In this document: positions 28,729-37,235 of the stretch, piece by piece | Layout of the letters: each line of letters begins with the position of its first letter | Position numbering within the stretch: the first letter of the stretch is position 1 | From: Limnochorda sp. L945t | GTDB lineage: Bacteria; Bacillota; Limnochordia; Limnochordales; Geochordaceae | Length of the DNA stretch: 64,000 nt | Direction of reading: 5' to 3' | Assembly: GCF_035593305.1 (NCBI RefSeq) | Contig: NZ_CP141615.1 | Location: 2,945,722-3,009,721, forward strand | Position numbers and translations under genes: made by a program | The notes under the pieces: model-generated | Seen by the model: the letters and a program-made list of their open reading frames with translations, nothing else | The model's database searches: none | What the model was told of the DNA's origin: nothing

Positions 28729-30161
28729 CTTGCCATCGGCTCTCGGTCCATCCCGCACAGCTGGGTGCAGACGATGGGCAACCGGCCGCGCCCGGGCGCT
28801 TGGAAGACCACGCTCTCCCATCGGTCCGGCATCAGCAGCCGGTCGAGCCCCAGCTCCGGTATCGCGAAGCTATGCACGGTATCCAGCGACGTGGCCCGTA
28901 CCTCGACCCGGGCTTTCGGCGGCACGACCAGGTGCCCCAGGACGAGGTCGTCCCGGCCCGCCGGGTCCGAGGGGTCCAGCCCGGCCGGGTTGCCGGGCCC
29001 TCCTGCGGCCGCGTCGATCCGCCCGAACCGGCCGTCGGAGCCCGGGTACACGAAGTACCAGGTAAGGCCCGCCGCTACGGCCTCGACCCTCACCGAAGGC
29101 ACTGCACGGCCGGGCAGACTCCCCGTCACCACTCCGTGTGCGAAAGCTACCGCCAGCGCGCCCGCCGCCGCCAGGGTGAGCGCCGGCCCCCACGGTCTTC
29201 CCCGGCCCCTCTGCAGCGCCTCCAGGGTTGCCGGCCGCCGCGTGCGAACGGAGGAGGGGGCCTCAGCTGCACCGTCGGGCACCCGGGCCCGCGCCGCCTC
29301 CCGGCGCAGGTAGCGGGAGAGCAGGGAGCCGATGGCCACGGCGTAGACTGTGTTGTCCGCGACCCACATGAGGCCTCCGCCCAGCGCGAGGTCGGCCTCC
29401 GGGCTCAAGCCCCACAGCCGTGGCGCGGCGGCGTACGTGGGATAGAGCGGCCGCCCGGCCAGGGCGATGGCGAAACTCACCAGCCAGTCGACGATGCTCG
29501 AGGCCACCAGGCCTGCGAGGCGAGCAGGGGGCGTCGCCCTGACGGCGTGGGCGGGGGCCATCACCACGCTCCACATCCCCAAGGCCGTGACGAGGAACAG
29601 CAGGTGCTGCGCGGCATGGACGGCGTCACTTCGCAGCCCCGCCTCGTACAGGGCCGGAAGGTGCCATGCGACCAGGTTGAGGTTGTAGGCCACGAAGGCA
29701 GGGGCACCCGTTCCGATCCACCGCAAGACGGAGCCCACGACCGGCAAGCCGCGGGCTCTTCCCCACGCCCGTTCGGGGATCGCGGAGGCGAGCAGCGGCG
29801 CGGCGACCATGATGAGCAAGAAATGCTGGGCCATGTGCAAAGTGAACAGGAAATGGTCGGCGCCGCGGTCCAGCGGCGACTCCAGCGCCACGTAGACGAC
29901 GGCGACGCCGAGAGCCCACCTCCCCGCCTGGCGGCGCGTCCCGCCGAAGAGCCGGTGGATACGGGCGTACGCGACGCAGGCGAGGACGGACACGACGAGG
30001 ACCCCGGGCTCCACGTGCCAGTCCGTCCAGCGCAGCACGGCTTCCGGATGGGGGTCTCCGCCATGGGCCCTGGCCACGGCGGCCCACGCGAGCACGGCCA
30101 GGGCTCCGGCCGCCCCCCGAGCTGCGCCCCGCGCCATGCCTTGCCCGTGTACGCGACACAT
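28641..30161 (-). CDS. CtaG-type membrane protein fused to CoxB-like cupredoxin domain
   Basis: 506 residues. The N-terminal ~300 residues hold about eight membrane helices with histidine-rich motifs of the caa3-type CtaG family (HFLFTLHMAQHFLLIMVAAP, NLNLVAWHLPALYE, AAQHLLFLVTALGMWSVVMA). After a linker and another helix (about 325-345), residues about 360-480 read as the cupredoxin end of cytochrome oxidase subunit II (TVHSFAIPELGLD, CTQLCGMDREPM). The CuA ligand set is incomplete: His430, Cys465, Cys469 and Met476 are present, but the second His is Arg473. It may help deliver copper, or be a stripped electron-entry domain. No catalytic oxidase subunit is in the window. Confidence 0.8.
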   Translation of the reverse strand: MCRVHGQGMARGAARGAAGALAVLAWAAVARAHGGDPHPEAVLRWTDWHVEPGVLVVSVLACVAYARIHRLFGGTRRQAGRWALGVAVVYVALESPLDRGADHFLFTLHMAQHFLLIMVAAPLLASAIPERAWGRARGLPVVGSVLRWIGTGAPAFVAYNLNLVAWHLPALYEAGLRSDAVHAAQHLLFLVTALGMWSVVMAPAHAVRATPPARLAGLVASSIVDWLVSFAIALAGRPLYPTYAAAPRLWGLSPEADLALGGGLMWVADNTVYAVAIGSLLSRYLRREAARARVPDGAAEAPSSVRTRRPATLEALQRGRGRPWGPALTLAAAGALAVAFAHGVVTGSLPGRAVPSVRVEAVAAGLTWYFVYPGSDGRFGRIDAAAGGPGNPAGLDPSDPAGRDDLVLGHLVVPPKARVEVRATSLDTVHSFAIPELGLDRLLMPDRWESVVFQAPGRGRLPIVCTQLCGMDREPMASYLAVTPSGSGAGSGPAAAAATSRPANSR

Positions 30162-30167
30162 CGTACT

Positions 30168-30183
30168 GATACCTTACCGTATC
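30168..30183. promoter_or_regulatory. palindrome in CtaG-CoxB leader
   Basis: GATACCTTACCGTATC is an inverted repeat (GATAC arms, 6-base spacer) ending 7 bp before the CtaG-CoxB ATG. Its TGATACC half also occurs in the cytochrome c promoter palindrome (28114-28119), hinting at a shared regulator. Confidence 0.3.
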
Positions 30184-30244
30184 GCGCACCAGGATGCAGC
30201 CGCGCCCCGCCGGGCAGCGCATCCGTCCCGGGCGGCTGCGGCGC

Positions 30245-31135
30245 TCACTCTACCCAGTACCCCACTCCCACGATCCCGGGCCCGGCGTGAGCTCCCATGG
30301 CGGGCGTGAACGGGGCCACGTGCCATTCGGCCACGTCGACTTCGGCCCGTACGGCATCGAGCAGCCACCGGGCGTCTTCGGGCGCGTCCGACTCCAGGAC
30401 TGCCAGGTGTAGCCGCCCCTGCCGCCCGTCCCGGCGCACCTCTTCGATGATCCGCTGCAGGGCGGCCGCTTTGCTGCGGGTGATGGCCAGGGGCTCCACT
30501 CTCCCGTCGCCCTCGATCGCCAGGATAGGGATGACTCCCAGCGCCGCACCCAGGCGGGCCAGGGCCTGCACGACCCGCCCCCCGCGCCGCAGGTAGCGGA
30601 GTTCGGGTACGAGGGCGTATACCTTGGCCCGAGGCCGGACCTCCTCGATCCGGCGAGCGATCGCCTCCACGCCCGCCCCCCTCGAGGCCGCTCGTGCCGC
30701 CTCGATGGCGATCCACCCCTGCGCGCTCGCTGCCGTACGAGAATCGATGACCGTGACCGGCACGGGGCTCTCCTCGGCCGCGAGCCGGGCGTTGTTGAAC
30801 ACCCCGCTGAACTCGCGGGCCAGGGTCACCGCCACGATCTGGCGAGCCCCCTCGCGGGCGAGGCGCTCGAAGGCTTGCAGGAAGTCGCCCACGGAGGGGG
30901 CCGACGTGGTGATCGCGTTGCCCTCCCGCAGCTTGCGGTAGACCGCGCGCGGCTCGATGTCGAGGCCGTCCCGGTACTGCTCTCCCCCGACCTGGATCCA
31001 GAGGGGGACGATCTCCAGCCTGACGGCGCGGGCGATGGCCAGAGGCACGCACGCCACGGAGTCCGTCACGACCCGTACCGCGCCCGGCCGGGCCGGGCGC
31101 GCACGCCCGGAAGCCACCCCAGCTGTCGTGCTCAC
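30245..31135 (-). CDS. DegV family fatty-acid-binding protein
   Basis: 296 residues from a GTG overlapping the plsY stop (GTGA). RVVTDSVACVPLAIARA, TTSAPSVGDFLQAFERLA, FSGVFNNARLAAEE and the end MGAHAGPGIVGVGYWVE are DegV hallmarks. DegV/FakB proteins bind fatty acids and present them to a kinase. Coupling to a PlsY-like acyltransferase supports a membrane-lipid role. A longer reading frame runs upstream through plsY but has no supporting start. Confidence 0.92.
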   Translation of the reverse strand: MSTTAGVASGRARPARPGAVRVVTDSVACVPLAIARAVRLEIVPLWIQVGGEQYRDGLDIEPRAVYRKLREGNAITTSAPSVGDFLQAFERLAREGARQIVAVTLAREFSGVFNNARLAAEESPVPVTVIDSRTAASAQGWIAIEAARAASRGAGVEAIARRIEEVRPRAKVYALVPELRYLRRGGRVVQALARLGAALGVIPILAIEGDGRVEPLAITRSKAAALQRIIEEVRRDGRQGRLHLAVLESDAPEDARWLLDAVRAEVDVAEWHVAPFTPAMGAHAGPGIVGVGYWVE

Positions 31136-31716
31136 GGGCGGGAGAGCAAGATGGGTTGCCCGGCTCGAATCCGGGCCTTCACCCACGACGCTTGCCGAAG
31201 GGCGACGAGCAGCATGACGGCCAGGGCTGCCTGGATCTTGAGCGCCGGAGCGCCGCCTGCCCACATGGTGAGCAGGCCGACGGGGAAGGCCACCACTCCC
31301 ACCATCGGCACCCAGCCCCGCCTCCACGCGGCGATGGCCCCCAGCACGTAGCCGGGAAGCACGTGGGCCAGATCGAGGCAGAAGAGCGCCCCCGTGGCGG
31401 CGGCCAGGCCCCTTCCCCCCCGCCACCGCCGGTACCAGGGCCAGTTGTGGCCAGCCACCGGAGCGGCGGCGGCCGCTATCATCCAGGCCCCGGTCATGCC
31501 CACCTTTTGCGCCAGGGCGACGGGAATGGCCCCTTTGACGAGGTCGAAGGCCGTGACCAGGACACCGGCGGCCGGCCCGGCGAGCCGCCAGGTGCCCGCG
31601 CCTCCCGGGTTGTCGCCCTGCTCGTCGGCGCTCAGACCGGTGCGGCGGCGCACGATCCAGTCGCCGGGCAAGAGCGAGCCCAACAGATACCCCCCGATGA
31701 CGACGAGCCAGTGCAT
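31132..31716 (-). CDS. PlsY-like glycerol-3-phosphate acyltransferase, divergent
   Basis: 194 residues with five to six hydrophobic segments. GGYLLGSLLPGDWIVRR, DLVKGAIPV and PVAGHNWPWYRRWRGGRGLA follow the three PlsY motifs. The second conserved loop reads GDNPGGAGTWR instead of the common GSGNIGATN, so this is a divergent member that might use another acceptor. PlsY moves acyl from acyl-phosphate to glycerol-3-phosphate. It is translationally coupled to degV downstream. Confidence 0.75.
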   Translation of the reverse strand: MHWLVVIGGYLLGSLLPGDWIVRRRTGLSADEQGDNPGGAGTWRLAGPAAGVLVTAFDLVKGAIPVALAQKVGMTGAWMIAAAAAPVAGHNWPWYRRWRGGRGLAAATGALFCLDLAHVLPGYVLGAIAAWRRGWVPMVGVVAFPVGLLTMWAGGAPALKIQAALAVMLLVALRQASWVKARIRAGQPILLSRP

Positions 31717-31795
31717 GGCACCGCCCCGCTTTCGTCGCTCCCAGGGTATTAGTTATAGCAGGCACCCTACCCAAAACCCTCTGGGGGTGAGGCGT

Positions 31796-32173
31796 GTGGC
31801 GCTCCGCCTCAAGCGGGTCTACGACGCCATCGAGCCGGACGACGGGATACGCGTGCTCGTCACCTATTACTGGCCCCGGGGCATCCCCAAGACGAGCGTG
31901 GACCGGTGGTACCGGGCCCTCGGCACGCCTCCCGCCCTGCTCAAGCCCTGGCAGCAAGGGAAGGTCCCCCGAGACCGGTTCGTCTCCCTCTACCGGACGG
32001 CCGTGGAGACGGAAGAGGCCCGGGGTCTCATCCGGGAACTCGCCGCTCTGGCCCGGGAGCAGACCGTGACGCTCCTGACCAGCTTTCGCGACCTGCAACA
32101 CTCCCACCTGCCGATCCTCCGCCAGCTGATCGAAGAGGAGGCTTCCCGCCTGGCGCCGAAGCCGCCCTCTTGA
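31796..32173 (+). CDS. DUF488 family protein
   Basis: About 125 residues. LKRVYDAIEPDDGIRVLVTYYWPRGI, WYRALGTPPALLKPW and VTLLTSFRDLQHSHLPIL match the short YeaO-like DUF488 family, a small basic protein of unknown role. The start may be GTG 31796, directly after GGTGAGG, or GTG 31787. It is followed 3 bp later by an MFS gene, so they are probably co-transcribed. Confidence 0.8.
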   Translation: MALRLKRVYDAIEPDDGIRVLVTYYWPRGIPKTSVDRWYRALGTPPALLKPWQQGKVPRDRFVSLYRTAVETEEARGLIRELAALAREQTVTLLTSFRDLQHSHLPILRQLIEEEASRLAPKPPS

Positions 32174-32176
32174 GGC

Positions 32177-33895
32177 ATGAGCCAGATCCTGCTGCCATCG
32201 GCGCCAGAGTTTCGGCAGCTACCACCGCCGGCCATCCGAAGCCTGCGAGCCTCGGTCCTCGATGGAGCGTTCGCCCAGCTGATGGCCAGCCTGACCAGCG
32301 GCTTCCTGCTGACGGGCTTCGCCGTCGAGCTCGGGATGCGAGAGGCGCAGATCGGGCTTCTGGCGGCGCTTCCCGCATTCGGTAACCTTTCCCAGCTCCT
32401 GGGCCCCGCACTGGTGGCCCGCTGGGGCTCGCGCAAGGCGATGGCCGTGCGGCTGGCAGCTGCCGCGCGTCTTCTGTGGCTCGTCATGCTCTTTCTCCCG
32501 TTCGTCTCCCTGCCGGCTGCCGTCCTGTTCTTGGGGGCCATCGCCCTCAACAGCCTGCTGGGCGCGCTCTCCGGGGTGGCCTGGATGGCCTGGATGGCGG
32601 AGGTGGTGCCGGAGCAGGTACGGGGCAGGTTCTTCGGCCATCGCAACATGGTCGCCGGCCTCGTGGGCATGGTAGGAGCCTGGAGCGGCGGCCAGTTCAT
32701 CGACTACTGGCGCGCCCGTCTTGTGCCCGCGGCCGCCGGCTGGCCCACTGCCGTCGCGACCCTGGTGACCCGGCCGGGGGCGGAGTTCTCGGTCGTCTAC
32801 GCCGTGGCCCTGGGCGCGGGGCTCGCCTCCCTTGCGTTCCTCAGCCGGGTGGCGGAGCCCTCGGCGGCCGCCGGGGCGGCAGCGATGCCCGAGGGCCCGG
32901 ACGGCGTGGCGCGCGCCGAAGTCTCCGCCATGGCCGAGCCGGCCGTGGGGAGCCCGGGAGCCGCCCTGGCTACCGTCCTTTCGGACCCCCCTTTTCGCAA
33001 GCTTCTCACCTTCGGTGTGGTGTGGGCCTTTGCCGTCGGCATCGGCGGGCCGTTCATCGACCTCTACCAGGTGCGCAACCTGGGGCTACCCTTCGGCGTG
33101 CTGGCGCTGCTGGGCGCGGTCAACGGCCTTTTCAACATCCTCGGGATGCGAATCTGGGGGGAGTTCAGCGACCGGTGGGGCACGCTGCCCGCGCTGGCCA
33201 TCTCCTCGGCCGGCGCAGCCGTGTTGCCGCTGCTCTGGGTCTTCGCTACGCCCGGTGGCTGGGGGATCCTGTGGCCGGCCAACGCCCTGTCGGGGCTGTC
33301 GTGGGCCGGAGTCGGCCTGGTTTCCTCCACCCTGCTGATGAAGATGGCCCCACGTGAGCAGAGCGCGGCGTACTTTGGCACGTACGCCGCCCTCACGGGC
33401 CTTGCAGGGGCCGTGGCTCCGGCAGTCGGAGGCTACCTGGGGTCCCTCTTGTCTGCTGCACGGCTCACGTTCGGGGGGCGGGCGCTCGAAGGGCTGCAGA
33501 TCCTGTTCCTGATCACCGCCATGGCCCGCATCCTGTCCCTTGCGTTGCTGCGAGGCGTGCGGCCGCCCAGGGAGCCGTCGCCGGAGCAGCTGCTCGCGGC
33601 GCTCCAGAGCGCACGCATCCGCGTCGTGCAGCCTGCCGTGCTGGCCGCGGGGCAGTGGGCCCAGTACGGTATGGCGACCGCCGAGAACCTGAGCGGGGCC
33701 GTCTCCCGCGGCAGCCTCGCCATGGAGGCGCAAGTCGAGAGCCTGGTGCAACTGGGCGAACGGATGGTGGCCCGCGCCGATAGCGCGTGGAGCCGCTGGG
33801 TCGAACGCAGCGAACGTCTCTGCGCGAGGTGGATCAACTGGGTGTTCGATCGCATGGAGCAAGCGCTGGCACGCTTGCGGAGGTGGTGGGAATGA
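32177..33895 (+). CDS. MFS transporter with long helical C-terminal tail
   Basis: 572 residues. Roughly twelve membrane segments up to about residue 460, with a major-facilitator pattern (ALVARWGSRKAMAVRLAAAA between helices 2 and 3). The last ~110 residues form a hydrophilic, alanine-rich amphipathic helical tail ending in tryptophan-rich segments (SWSRWVERSERLCARWINW-like). Such a tail is not part of the MFS fold. The substrate is unknown. Its stop overlaps the start of the MscS-like gene (ATGA). Confidence 0.75.
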   Translation: MSQILLPSAPEFRQLPPPAIRSLRASVLDGAFAQLMASLTSGFLLTGFAVELGMREAQIGLLAALPAFGNLSQLLGPALVARWGSRKAMAVRLAAAARLLWLVMLFLPFVSLPAAVLFLGAIALNSLLGALSGVAWMAWMAEVVPEQVRGRFFGHRNMVAGLVGMVGAWSGGQFIDYWRARLVPAAAGWPTAVATLVTRPGAEFSVVYAVALGAGLASLAFLSRVAEPSAAAGAAAMPEGPDGVARAEVSAMAEPAVGSPGAALATVLSDPPFRKLLTFGVVWAFAVGIGGPFIDLYQVRNLGLPFGVLALLGAVNGLFNILGMRIWGEFSDRWGTLPALAISSAGAAVLPLLWVFATPGGWGILWPANALSGLSWAGVGLVSSTLLMKMAPREQSAAYFGTYAALTGLAGAVAPAVGGYLGSLLSAARLTFGGRALEGLQILFLITAMARILSLALLRGVRPPREPSPEQLLAALQSARIRVVQPAVLAAGQWAQYGMATAENLSGAVSRGSLAMEAQVESLVQLGERMVARADSAWSRWVERSERLCARWINWVFDRMEQALARLRRWWE

Positions 33896-34788
33896 TGGGA
33901 GCACCGGGCCCGGCGTCGGCGCAAAGCCTGTGGCAGGCGCTCGTCGTGCAGCCGGTGGAGGCCCTGGGCGCGGCCTTGTATGCCTACCTGCCCCGGGTCG
34001 GCGGCGCCATCCTGGTCCTGGCCGCCGGCCGCATCGCGGCGGGCGTGCTCCGGCGGCTGGCACGGGACGTCCTGCGAGCGACGGGCTTCGACGTGGTGAT
34101 GCAGCGGCTGGGCCTGAGCGCCCTCTTGCAGCGCGGGAGCATCGCCAAGCGCCCCTCGGAGCTGGCGGCGCAAGGGATTTTCTGGCTCGTCATCGTCTCG
34201 GCGGTCATGCTGGCCTTCGACGTGGTCGGGCTGGATAACGCCGCCGTGCTCGTACGGCAGCTCGTCGACTTCCTGCCGCGGCTGTTGGCGGCGCTGGCGC
34301 TGGTCGCATTGGGCTTGTGGGCGGCCGACGCCTCGGGGCGGTTCATGGAACAGGCGGCCGGCGCGGCGGGGTTGCCGGGACCCGGCATGTGGGGCCAGCT
34401 GGTACGCTGGGGGGTGCTGGGCTTTGCGATCGTGGCGGTGCTCGAACAGCTCCAGATCGCCTCGGCTACGTTGCGGGCCGGGCTGCTGGCACTGCTCGCC
34501 GCAGGCCCCGTCGGGGTTGCGATTGCGATGGGACTGGGCGGGCAGGGCGTCGCCCGGGAACTCATCGCAGGCCAGGCCGTCCGCAGCATGCTGCGCCCCG
34601 GAGAGCGGGTGGAGCTAAAGCTCGACGGCCGGCGCCTGAGAGGCCGGGTCGAACGCTTCGACCTCACGGCGACCTGGATCCGGCCAGACACGGAAGGGGA
34701 AGGGGCCGGCGAGGAAAGCCACCTGGTGGGCGTGCCCCACTCCTACCTCACGTCACAGGCCGTGAGCATCGTCAGACCGGCCCCCTGA
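33892..34788 (+). CDS. MscS-like / TM-helix-repeat membrane protein
   Basis: 298 residues with about five hydrophobic segments. Repeats of the conserved TM-helix type are visible (VGGAILVLAAGRIAAGVLRR and LPRLLAALALVALGLWAADA), then a pore-like glycine/alanine helix (AGPVGVAIAMGLGGQGVARE) and a short beta-rich end (LKLDGRRLRGRVERFDLTAT). This is close to small mechanosensitive-channel relatives, but the C-terminal cage is short. GGAGG lies upstream and the start overlaps the MFS stop. Confidence 0.72.
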   Translation: MMGAPGPASAQSLWQALVVQPVEALGAALYAYLPRVGGAILVLAAGRIAAGVLRRLARDVLRATGFDVVMQRLGLSALLQRGSIAKRPSELAAQGIFWLVIVSAVMLAFDVVGLDNAAVLVRQLVDFLPRLLAALALVALGLWAADASGRFMEQAAGAAGLPGPGMWGQLVRWGVLGFAIVAVLEQLQIASATLRAGLLALLAAGPVGVAIAMGLGGQGVARELIAGQAVRSMLRPGERVELKLDGRRLRGRVERFDLTATWIRPDTEGEGAGEESHLVGVPHSYLTSQAVSIVRPAP

Positions 34789-35484
34789 ACAAGCCACGGC
34801 CGGCTCGCTCCGCAGCAAGAACGGGTTGGTGGTGCGCTCCCGGCCGATGGTCGTCGAAGGGCCGTGCCCGGGGTAGACGGGGGTCGCGTCGTCGAGGGAG
34901 AGCAGTTGCTCGCGGATGGAGCGGTGCAGCGCCTCGGGATCGCCGCCGGGCATGTCCGTACGCCCTACGCTGCCGGCGAACAGGGTGTCGCCGGAGAAGA
35001 CGGCCGGGGTGGGGCGGGTCATCACGAAGACCACGCTGCCGGGGCTGTGGCCCGGGGTGTGCCGGACCTGCAGCTCCACGCTGGCGACGGCGATCCGTTG
35101 CCCGTGCTCGAGGGCCGCGTCGGGAGCGGGCGGCTGCGGCACCGGCTCGCCCGTGAAGAGCGCCGCCGCGTCGGGTGCCATGTGCAGCATGTCCCGGTCG
35201 GCCGGGTGAGCCAGGATCGGGGCACGGGTCGCCTCCTTCAGCGGCGCGAGCGCGCCCACGTGGTCGAAATGCCCGTGCGTCAGCAGGAGATGGGTTACGT
35301 GACGGGAGCCGATGGCCTCGAGGATGCGGGAGGCGTCGGCTCCCGGGTCGATCACCACGACCGTGCCGGATGCCTCGTCGATCAGCAGGTAGCAGTTGGC
35401 CTCGAGCATCCCGACGGGGAGGGTGACCACCCGGAGCCCGTGGGCGGGCGGGCCGGACGTGACGCCGTGCGTGGGATCCGTCAT
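34753..35484 (-). CDS. MBL-fold metallohydrolase (glyoxalase II-like)
   Basis: 243 residues. LLTHGHFDHVGAL is the dinuclear-zinc motif; HTPGHSPGSVVFV, FSGDTLFAGSVGRTDM and PVYPGHGPSTTIG complete the glyoxalase II-like set. Substrate could be a thioester or another hydroxyacyl compound. Its 3' end overlaps the convergent MscS-like gene by 36 bp. Confidence 0.9.
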   Translation of the reverse strand: MTDPTHGVTSGPPAHGLRVVTLPVGMLEANCYLLIDEASGTVVVIDPGADASRILEAIGSRHVTHLLLTHGHFDHVGALAPLKEATRAPILAHPADRDMLHMAPDAAALFTGEPVPQPPAPDAALEHGQRIAVASVELQVRHTPGHSPGSVVFVMTRPTPAVFSGDTLFAGSVGRTDMPGGDPEALHRSIREQLLSLDDATPVYPGHGPSTTIGRERTTNPFLLRSEPAVACSGGRSDDAHGL

Positions 35485-35649
35485 GTTGCTCGCTCCTCAG
35501 GTCGAGCCGTGGCCGGGCCCGGAAGGACCGGCAGGAAGGTGGCTTCCCTGGTCGAAAGGCTACCGTCAAGCCGTCCGGCACGCAAGGGGTCCCCCGGCGC
35601 CCGGGGCGCAGACGAGCCCAGGTGAGACGAGAGAGAGGAGAGACGAGCG

Positions 35650-37050
35650 ATGCTTTCTCATGGAGTGCGCCCTTCTCCCACTGGTTCCGTGGCCAGGCGA
35701 GTCGACCTCCCGGAGGACGCGATCCCCACCCGCTGGTACAACATCATGGCCGACATGGAGCACCTGCCTGCTCCCCCGCTCCATCCCGCAACGGGGCGGC
35801 CGGTTGCCCCGGAGGACCTCGCCCCCATCTTCCCCAGGGCCCTCATTGAGCAGGAGATGTGCGCCGAGCGATGGGTGGACATACCCGCTCCGGTACGCGA
35901 GGTGTACCGGACGTGGCGGCCTACTCCTCTGTACCGGGCCTTGGGACTCGAACGAGCGCTCGGGACACCCGCCCGCATCTACTACAAATACGAGGGGGCC
36001 AGCCCTGCTGGCAGCCACAAGCCCAACACAGCCGTGGCCCAGGCGTACTACAACGTGCAGGCCGGGGTTCGGCGGCTCGCCACCGAGACGGGAGCCGGCC
36101 AATGGGGTTCGGCCCTGGCCTTTGCGTGCAGCCAGTTCGGCTTGGCCTGTACGGTGTACATGGTGCGGGTGAGCTACGAGCAAAAGCCGTACCGGCGTTC
36201 GCTGATGCAGGTGTGGGGAGCGGAGGTCTACGCGAGCCCCAGCCGCCGCACGGCGGCCGGGCGAGAGGTGCTGGAGACGTCGCCCGACTCGCCCGGAAGC
36301 CTCGGCATCGCCATCAGCGAAGCGGTGGAGGACGCCGCCACCCACGCGGATACCAACTACTCTCTCGGCAGTGTCCTCAACCACGTGCTGTTGCACCAGA
36401 CGGTCATCGGGCTCGAAGCCAAGCAGCAAATGGCGCTGGTGGGCGAGTACCCCGACGTGGTGATCGGCTGCATCGGCGGGGGCAGCAATTTCGGCGGGAT
36501 CAGTTTCCCGTTCTTGATGGACAGGCTGCAGGGGCGCCGGATGGTGCGTGCCCTGGCGGTGGAGCCCACGGCGTGCCCGACGCTCACCAAGGGGGCCCTG
36601 CGGTACGACTTCGGAGACGTCGCCGGGCTCACGCCTCTGCTTCAGATGTACACCCTGGGGCATGACTTCGTGCCGCCGGGCATCCACGCCGGCGGGCTGC
36701 GCTACCACGGGGACTCGCCGCTGGTCTCCCGGCTTTACGAGGACGGCCTGGTCGAGGCAAAGGCCTACGGGCAGGTCGGGGTTTTCGAGGCCGCCGTGCA
36801 GTTCGCACGGGCCGAGGGGTTCCTGCCCGCCCCCGAGTCGGCCCATGCGGTGAAGGCCGCTATCGACGAGGCGCTGGCAGCGAAGGAGCAGGGCAAAGAG
36901 CGGGTCATCCTGTTCAACTTGAGCGGGCACGGCAGCTTCGACCTGGCGGCGTACGACGCATACCTGGCGGGCAAGCTGGAGGATTACGAGTATCCGGAGC
37001 AGCTCGTGGCGGCCGCACTGGAGCGGCTGCCGAAGGTGCCCGGACGATAA
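35650..37050 (+). CDS. tryptophan synthase beta chain-like protein TrpB2
   Basis: 466 residues. [14 protein letters not shown] has the PLP lysine, [14 protein letters not shown] and IGGGSNFGG the phosphate and ring contacts. The long N-terminal extension and length are those of TrpB2, the stand-alone beta chain of archaea and deep bacteria, which makes tryptophan from indole and serine. No trpA or other trp genes are nearby; glyA, the serine/glycine interconverting enzyme, follows. GGAGAG precedes the ATG. Confidence 0.93.
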   Translation: MLSHGVRPSPTGSVARRVDLPEDAIPTRWYNIMADMEHLPAPPLHPATGRPVAPEDLAPIFPRALIEQEMCAERWVDIPAPVREVYRTWRPTPLYRALGLERALGTPARIYYKYEGASPAGSHKPNTAVAQAYYNVQAGVRRLATETGAGQWGSALAFACSQFGLACTVYMVRVSYEQKPYRRSLMQVWGAEVYASPSRRTAAGREVLETSPDSPGSLGIAISEAVEDAATHADTNYSLGSVLNHVLLHQTVIGLEAKQQMALVGEYPDVVIGCIGGGSNFGGISFPFLMDRLQGRRMVRALAVEPTACPTLTKGALRYDFGDVAGLTPLLQMYTLGHDFVPPGIHAGGLRYHGDSPLVSRLYEDGLVEAKAYGQVGVFEAAVQFARAEGFLPAPESAHAVKAAIDEALAAKEQGKERVILFNLSGHGSFDLAAYDAYLAGKLEDYEYPEQLVAAALERLPKVPGR

Positions 37051-37119
37051 GAGCAGCGCGGCGCTCCGTCCGGGGAGCGACGGCGGGGCGCCGCTTTGCA
37101 CCGTCGTTAGCTTCGAAAA

Positions 37120-37144
37120 GGGCGGGCGTCGGGGACGCCCGCCC
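37120..37144. terminator. strong hairpin between trpB2 and glyA
   Basis: An 11-bp perfect stem (GGGCGGGCGTC and its complement) with a 3-base GGG loop. It is flanked by AAAA on the left and CTTCT on the right, so it is weak as a T-tract terminator on the plus strand but is the only candidate after trpB2. Confidence 0.6.
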
Positions 37145-37145
37145 C

Positions 37146-37174
37146 TTCTGCCGCTCCACGTCCTGTGCTATAGT
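37146..37174 (+). promoter_or_regulatory. putative glyA promoter
   Basis: An extended -10 (TGC followed by TATAGT, 37166-37174) lies 17 bases after TTCTGC and 61 bp upstream of the glyA ATG, right behind the hairpin. Confidence 0.5.
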
Positions 37175-37235
37175 GGGGAACGGTAACGGACGGTAGGGGG
37201 CGAGTTGGGCCTTGGAACGCGAGGGCCGGCTGGCG

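Noticed and set aside
28134-30290. 718-residue plus-strand frame
   Set aside because: Runs through the cytochrome c gene in another frame and opposite the CtaG-CoxB gene; no domain.
30245-32107. DegV as a 620-residue protein
   Set aside because: The upstream 320 residues are a shadow of plsY in another frame; the true start is GTG at 31135.
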